Positions 59,401 through 64,000 of a DNA stretch of 64,000 nt are shown piece by piece (position 1 is the first letter of the stretch; each line of letters begins with the position of its first letter). The DNA is from Pisaster brevispinus (Eukaryota > Echinodermata > Asteroidea > Forcipulatida > Asteriidae): the NCBI GenBank assembly GCA_023634235.1, contig JAMKCF010000009.1, positions 8,680,001 through 8,744,000 on the forward strand, written 5' to 3'. The notes under the pieces are model-generated. The model saw nothing but the letters and a program-made list of their open reading frames with translations. It had not been told where the DNA came from and did not search any database. Made by a program: the position numbers and the translations under genes.

Positions 59401-61732
59401 CAGTAGGAAGGTTAAGTTGATCAGCCTCAGTTTGCAAACGCTTGTCTCTGTTACATTTTAACACTTATTTAACTCTGAATTTTTGCTTCCAGATTGTCTG
59501 ATGCCCAACCTGACGATGGAGCTGTATTTCTTAGTTCATTTGTTGACAGCCAGAGGTAGTGTGTCGTCCACAGAGGGTGTCAATGATCAACGCGACCCAG
59601 AGGATGTTAACTACCTCTGCTCTCTTCACAATTGTGTTTACTTTGCTGTACACGTCCTTCATCAACAGATGTGGTATGTCTTCTTCCTATGGTATCTTAT
59701 AGTACAGAACTATGACTCTTTAACATATTTTATTTTATGTACCTAAGTTGCCTTCTTCAGTATTTCTTATTCACAGACGCTGTTGTCATTGCTTTAGATA
59801 AATAGCAAATATAGTGTCATACTTATTTATATAGCACATAGACACTGGCCAGCCGCCATTCACAATATTGACCCAATTCATCATCATAATAATGTCGATT
59901 GCACCATTTTGGGAGTTAATATCCTCATGTGTTATACAGTGTAGTGCACATTTTAGGCCACATGGTGTTTACGCGCTTACCGTACTTTTTACATGCAATT
60001 TGCTTCACAAAATGGTGAGCATGATTCAGAAGTGGTGTGTGAGGCTGGTGCAAAGGGTCAATAATGTACTATCTAGAGTTTGACATGGGCATTTTCAAAG
60101 AATGCAGTTCACATTGAGATCACAGTGTACCCCAAAATTTGAGATTCGAGCAGATAATTGAAGAGCATTTTTAGCCCTTGCACAAAGTATCACTGTTGCT
60201 CAAAAGGCCACTAAGAGCAATTTGAGCTTCATTTTCAAAAGATGAAATCAGAGTCGCAAATTAAAGTTCTGGGTTCATTCGACTCAAACTTCATACAGAA
60301 GTTGCACTGTGAATGATGACCTCTCAGTTGGCAATGTGTTGTGAATATTACTTGGTTGAGATATGGTGACAGTGTGTTTTATGAGATGGAAATGTTTCTC
60401 TGTAGGACTGGTACTGGCAGTCCTTGAACATCGCTCTTGAAGGGGCATGGCAATTTGCCTCTGGTAAGGGGCACTCTCTGAGGAAAATGTACATTTGTAT
60501 TGGAACTTTGCAAAGGGTACCACAGCAAAAGCATAGGGCACCACGGCAATTGCTGTGGGTTATTTCGAGGCCTGTACTGGTATGAATTTTATAATGGGCA
60601 AGCTTTCAGATTGAAACTAAATAATGCTTTGGATAATTCCCAATTCTATATTTTATGTTTGATAATCATTTCCTTCATCAGGTTGCTTATGTTCCTGGAT
60701 AAGACAACTCTTAAGTTGTTAGCTGAGGTTCCTCACTTGTCAGAGTTCAGTCCAACCCTCGGACCCCAGCTTGAGAAGGCGATAGATGGGGGGACATCCA
60801 GACCGGTTGTTGTGACCTCTAAGTCACCAGTCCAGGCAGTACCCTTCATGGCCGACACAGATAACAGGAAGAACTTTCCTAGCGATGTGTCTTTTCATAG
60901 CTTTAGAAAGCAGAGGTAACGACTGTGTGCTTGAAACTTCTTTGTGAACCTTGTAATACTGACAAGACTGTAGACCATGTCACCTTGTTCCCTTGGGTTG
61001 TAGACCATGTCATCTTGTTCCCTTGGGCTACAGACCATGTCACATTGTTCTCTTGGGATACAGCCTTGGTTATAGACCATGTCATCTTGTTCCCTTGGGA
61101 TACAGCCATGGTTGTAGACCATGTCACCTTGTTTCCTTGTGATGCAGCAGTTCCCAAATTGGCTACCACTGACTTCTCTGCTGGTTGTGAAAGCCAAGAA
61201 TGACAAATTAAAATACATCGTAGACCCTCACAGCAGCAAGACGTTTCTTGTAATATTTGGAATAATTTCATTTAAACTTGGAATACTCTGCCACCATTAT
61301 ATGGAGTTTTTGCTGAAGGTCATGAAGGTAATCAAGGGGGCCCATGTGTCATCGAGCAAAACATTGGTATATGAAGATGATGATTAACTGTTTGTTTTCC
61401 GTATGCAGGGACAAGTTTTATGAGTTTGTTCGAGAATGGATGGACTTTCATAACTTGCCGGAATGGAATATGAAAACAGTTATGGCCAAGAAAATAAGGT
61501 AAAATGCAGCCTGTTTTCCATGTTTATTTGCCTTTCTGCTTTAGTTGCCATAGTTAACCCTGAAGCAGTTGGTCCTAATTTTATTGAATCAGCTCTGCAA
61601 AGAATACCAATGTTTCTCGTTACCAATAATATTGTATGACATTGTGTAATTTGCAGGGAGTTGGTGCAGCAGATTGTAGAGGTAGCCAACTGCACGCACT
61701 TTGCCAGACTCTTCCGTTCTCAACTCACGCGG
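56489..61732 (+). CDS. CDAN1: Codanin-1, 5' part (6 exons in window)
   Basis: Exons 56489-56575, 57271-58432, 59493-59673, 60682-60915, 61409-61498, 61657-61732 give 610 codons in frame with no stop; the gene runs off the window (human protein 1227 aa). The N-terminus MAAVLEAYLAG, the block EFLPFFINYLRDQ, SPAKTP, the FPAVG motif and LDKTTLKLLAE all have close human counterparts. KRITPT at 278-283 corresponds to the B-domain-like motif by which human codanin-1 binds the histone chaperone ASF1, which it sequesters in the cytosol; mutations in people cause congenital dyserythropoietic anaemia type I. Residues 60-270 are basic, Ser/Pro-rich and probably disordered. Either of two adjacent ATGs could start (56489 or 56492; the second matches human). 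Exon 2 is unusually long. Intron 1 holds a 36-bp perfect palindrome and intron 4 a minisatellite. Confidence 0.92.
57081..57116. repeat. 36-bp perfect palindrome
   Basis: ACCATGGAGGAAGAAACT followed at once by its exact reverse complement, with no spacer. It lies in codanin-1 intron 1. Such loop-less palindromes are uncommon in a unique context. Confidence 0.8.
58577..58683. repeat. Inverted-repeat element, TTCATGGCTCTGC family, short copy
   Basis: Arms GCTTACTGCCGAAATCTGCG and CGCAGATTTCGGCAGTAAGC are exact complements, and the right flank reads AGCCATGAAATTGGGCCC as in the copy at 52608-52819. It is in the codanin-1 intron after the long exon. Confidence 0.7.
60970..61146 (+). repeat. 30-bp minisatellite, about 5 copies
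   Basis: The unit contains TAGACCATGTCACCTTGTTC then CCTTGGG and a short variable part; some copies have an added ATACAGCC(T/A)TGGTT. It lies in codanin-1 intron 4. It is open in several frames because of its period, but there is no sign of coding use. Confidence 0.85.
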
Positions 61733-64000
61733 GTAAGTTAGTAGACAAATTTTGAGGTTCCATACAATATGCGATGTTATTTATTTATTTTCTTTATCTT
61801 ACACTTATAATGTGGTATTATAATGTGTAGTCCATTTTTTTTGAGTCCTTTGGAAGTCTACCTCGGTCAGTGTTTTAGCTAGGATTTGAAAAGTGGGAGT
61901 GCAAATCAAAAAACAGGGTGTGCAACTTTTTTTCACCAAAAATCCACATAGAGCACAGACCACAATTTTTTTTTTTTTAAATGAGACATTACTCAGTGCA
62001 TGTAGGTACAGGCAACTCGCGTTTGTTTATTTCGATAACAAACCTGTGATTACCAATCAACACAAAATTTCAATGATAGGCTTAACAACAACGAATGTTA
62101 ATAAATATTTTTACTTCATTGTTTTTACCTCATACTTTAAAGCCTTGGCTTTAAAATGTAAAATGGCAAGAAATTATACCACAGTCACACACAACTTAAA
62201 AGTATTTCCTCTGTAATTGTTGAGTTTAGTTGGCTCATTTAAAACCCTGTTCAGACATGCCAGATTAGAATTTGTTTGGAACATCAATCTTATTTAAACA
62301 AGAGTTAAAAAATTAATATATTTGTAATCCCATATTGTCTACAACTACAAGTTTACTGCCTACACTTTTATGTCCTTGAAATTTCACAATTTATTTTAAT
62401 CTTTTTGCAAATTGAAGACCACCTAAAATGGTTGGTTGCTGTTTTTAATGTTCTGATTAAAATGTTTTTTATAGTCCAATTATTTGAACATGTTTGAATT
62501 TTTTGAGAGAGAGAGATCTTTTTTTTTTAATGTTTCAATGCAATCATGCCAAACAGCAGGGACCAAGTCAAGTCTATGTATTGAACAGCGCACGTGCGAA
62601 ACACACGATCGGTACTTTAAAAAATTCGGCACTCTTCACGTTTTTAACAAAACCTCAAATGAGTTTCCACACGTTACGATACGACGGTTTTGGATATATA
62701 TTTTATTTTAAAACGTCGATATCGTCTTTCTTAAATTTATATTAGATTACGCCTTCCAGCCTTTAATTTGAAGAGAGTTTTTGTAAGTAGCACAAGACGT
62801 TGATGGCGCCGATCCGCTCAGCCTTATTTGGGATGCCGCATTTTCAAATACACAGTACGAATCTTGGATGTAGAATAGATCGCGGAAATGATTGAGCGGG
62901 CATGCGTACGGAAGGAAACTGAAGTCTCAGTTTACGTCTTCCCATCTAGCCATGGTGGTCTCTCTTTATCGAGAGTATCGCTGATAGACACAGGCCGGAC
63001 GAACGCGCTTGGCGCAGGCTGATTGGCTGCTTTCCGATTGGCCGCTTTCTGATTGGCCAACTGGTGTGAATATTTATGACGTAATGCTTTGCGCAGTGCT
63101 GCCATCCCATAGTAGTATCTATCACTCCCATAGTAGTATCTATCACCTCGATCCCGCGGATGTTCTATCCGCCGCTACCGTTCCTTGTGCGGTATACTTT
63201 ATCATTAGGGGCCGAAGGAACGGCGTGTTGCAATGGTTACGAAGCTGCAGGGGAAATTCCCTTGGTGAGAAATCGCCACGTCGGGAAACGTCAGGTGCAC
63301 TGAAAAATACATGTATTTACGTAACGTGTATGGTTGTGCAGCGATGTCATTGAACGTATCGGAATTAAAAATCGAGGCACCAGCTTTTAGAGATCGCGTC
63401 CGTTCGTGGAGATCGAAAACATGAATTAATTTAACCAGTGATAAAAAAACTCTCCAAAATGTAAGGTGTTCTGTTTTCATGGAATCTGGATGTTAATTCA
63501 GTGTTTTATGCCAGCGGTTTGTATGTTTAATTTCACTTACACGAAGGAGAGGTATGGTTCCCTCTGTTCATTCTGCCACGGGGTGTTACGGATCCATATA
63601 AATATACTTACAAAACACAAGGTACCCGCTTAAATTTCACATGCAGGAACTTGCGTCTTGGGGGGACCGGAGTCGACAACGGTTTTCTGTCTTTCTTTCT
63701 TTTAGTTTTATTTCTTCTTTTTTTCATTTAAATACATTTTTCTTATGGTTGTTTTAAAATGGGAAATATTACAGCACATATTTTATACATTTTAGACAAA
63801 AGCAGTGCACGGCCTGGATTACAGCCACCAAGCCGTGCTTGAAAAAATAGGCCGTGTTTTCAGAAAACTGCCCGTGCAAAACACGGCTGCACGGCTCGCT
63901 AGCTAAAACACTGACCTCGGTGGGGTTCAAACCTATAACCTTATGTATTCTAGAGCAGTTGTCTGACCTGTTAGACCACCCAACTATCCCCAAAGATGTG
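61733..64000. other. Codanin-1 intron (start) and window end
   Basis: No further codanin-1 exon was recognised after the donor at 61733, so this is probably one long intron. It contains AT-rich sequence, a GC-richer block near 62800-63200 with a 21-base direct repeat (TCCCATAGTAGTATCTATCA, twice near 63106-63147), and a minus-strand tRNA-like SINE at the end. Confidence 0.5.
63905..63990 (-). mobile_element. tRNA-derived SINE
   Basis: The minus strand reads GATAGTTGGGTGGTCTAACA as the A-box region and AGGTTTGAACCCC as a B-box at tRNA-like spacing, preceded on the plus strand by sequence rich in ACGGC words. The copy or its tail may continue beyond this part. Not a functional tRNA as far as I can fold it. 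Confidence 0.5.

Noticed and set aside
60895..61271. Open frames of 107-122 aa with internal repeats
   Set aside because: They arise from the 30-bp minisatellite (period divisible by three) in a codanin-1 intron; no other support.

Overview
The window is eukaryotic genomic DNA: short coding exons with GT-AG introns, introns full of mobile-element debris, tRNA-derived SINEs and long minisatellites. The gene set (circularly permuted Ras protein, codanin-1, Siva, legumain, steryl-sulfatase-type arylsulfatase, a Rho-family GTPase) points to a marine invertebrate deuterostome. I favour an echinoderm, perhaps a sea star. That placement is an inference from gene content and repeat style.

Layout. 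2020-5405 (-): five-exon arylsulfatase of the steryl-sulfatase type, with a membrane hairpin. 10722-20243 (-): twelve-exon legumain. 24190-26477 (-): two-exon, divergent Rho-family GTPase. 31462-49781 (+): nineteen-exon circularly permuted Ras protein (cpRAS1 type) fused to a zinc-finger/vWA module. 53614-55933 (-): four-exon Siva. 56489 to beyond 61732 (+): codanin-1, 5' part only, head-to-head with Siva. The coding exons of the five complete models each join in frame to one open reading frame (608, 441, 214, 901 and 195 aa). The codanin-1 part gives 610 codons without a stop.

Between and inside the genes are a piggyBac remnant with TTAA duplications, sitting in one copy of a duplicated segment whose other copy is empty; a 1.1 kb element with 8-bp target duplications and subterminal motif arrays; a 1.2 kb element with inverted repeats and TA flanks; several small hairpin/MITE families with two or more copies; a near-perfect 266-bp foldback; tRNA-derived SINEs; two LINE-like 3' tails; and minisatellites of 34, 40 and 30 bp.

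The genes do not form an operon or one pathway. Sulfatase and legumain act in the secretory/lysosomal route. The Rho and permuted Ras proteins are GTPases, possibly membrane-related in the second case. Siva and codanin-1 probably share a divergent promoter. The most unusual gene is the permuted Ras protein. Its family is already known, but here both ends of the permuted domain coincide with phase-0 introns.
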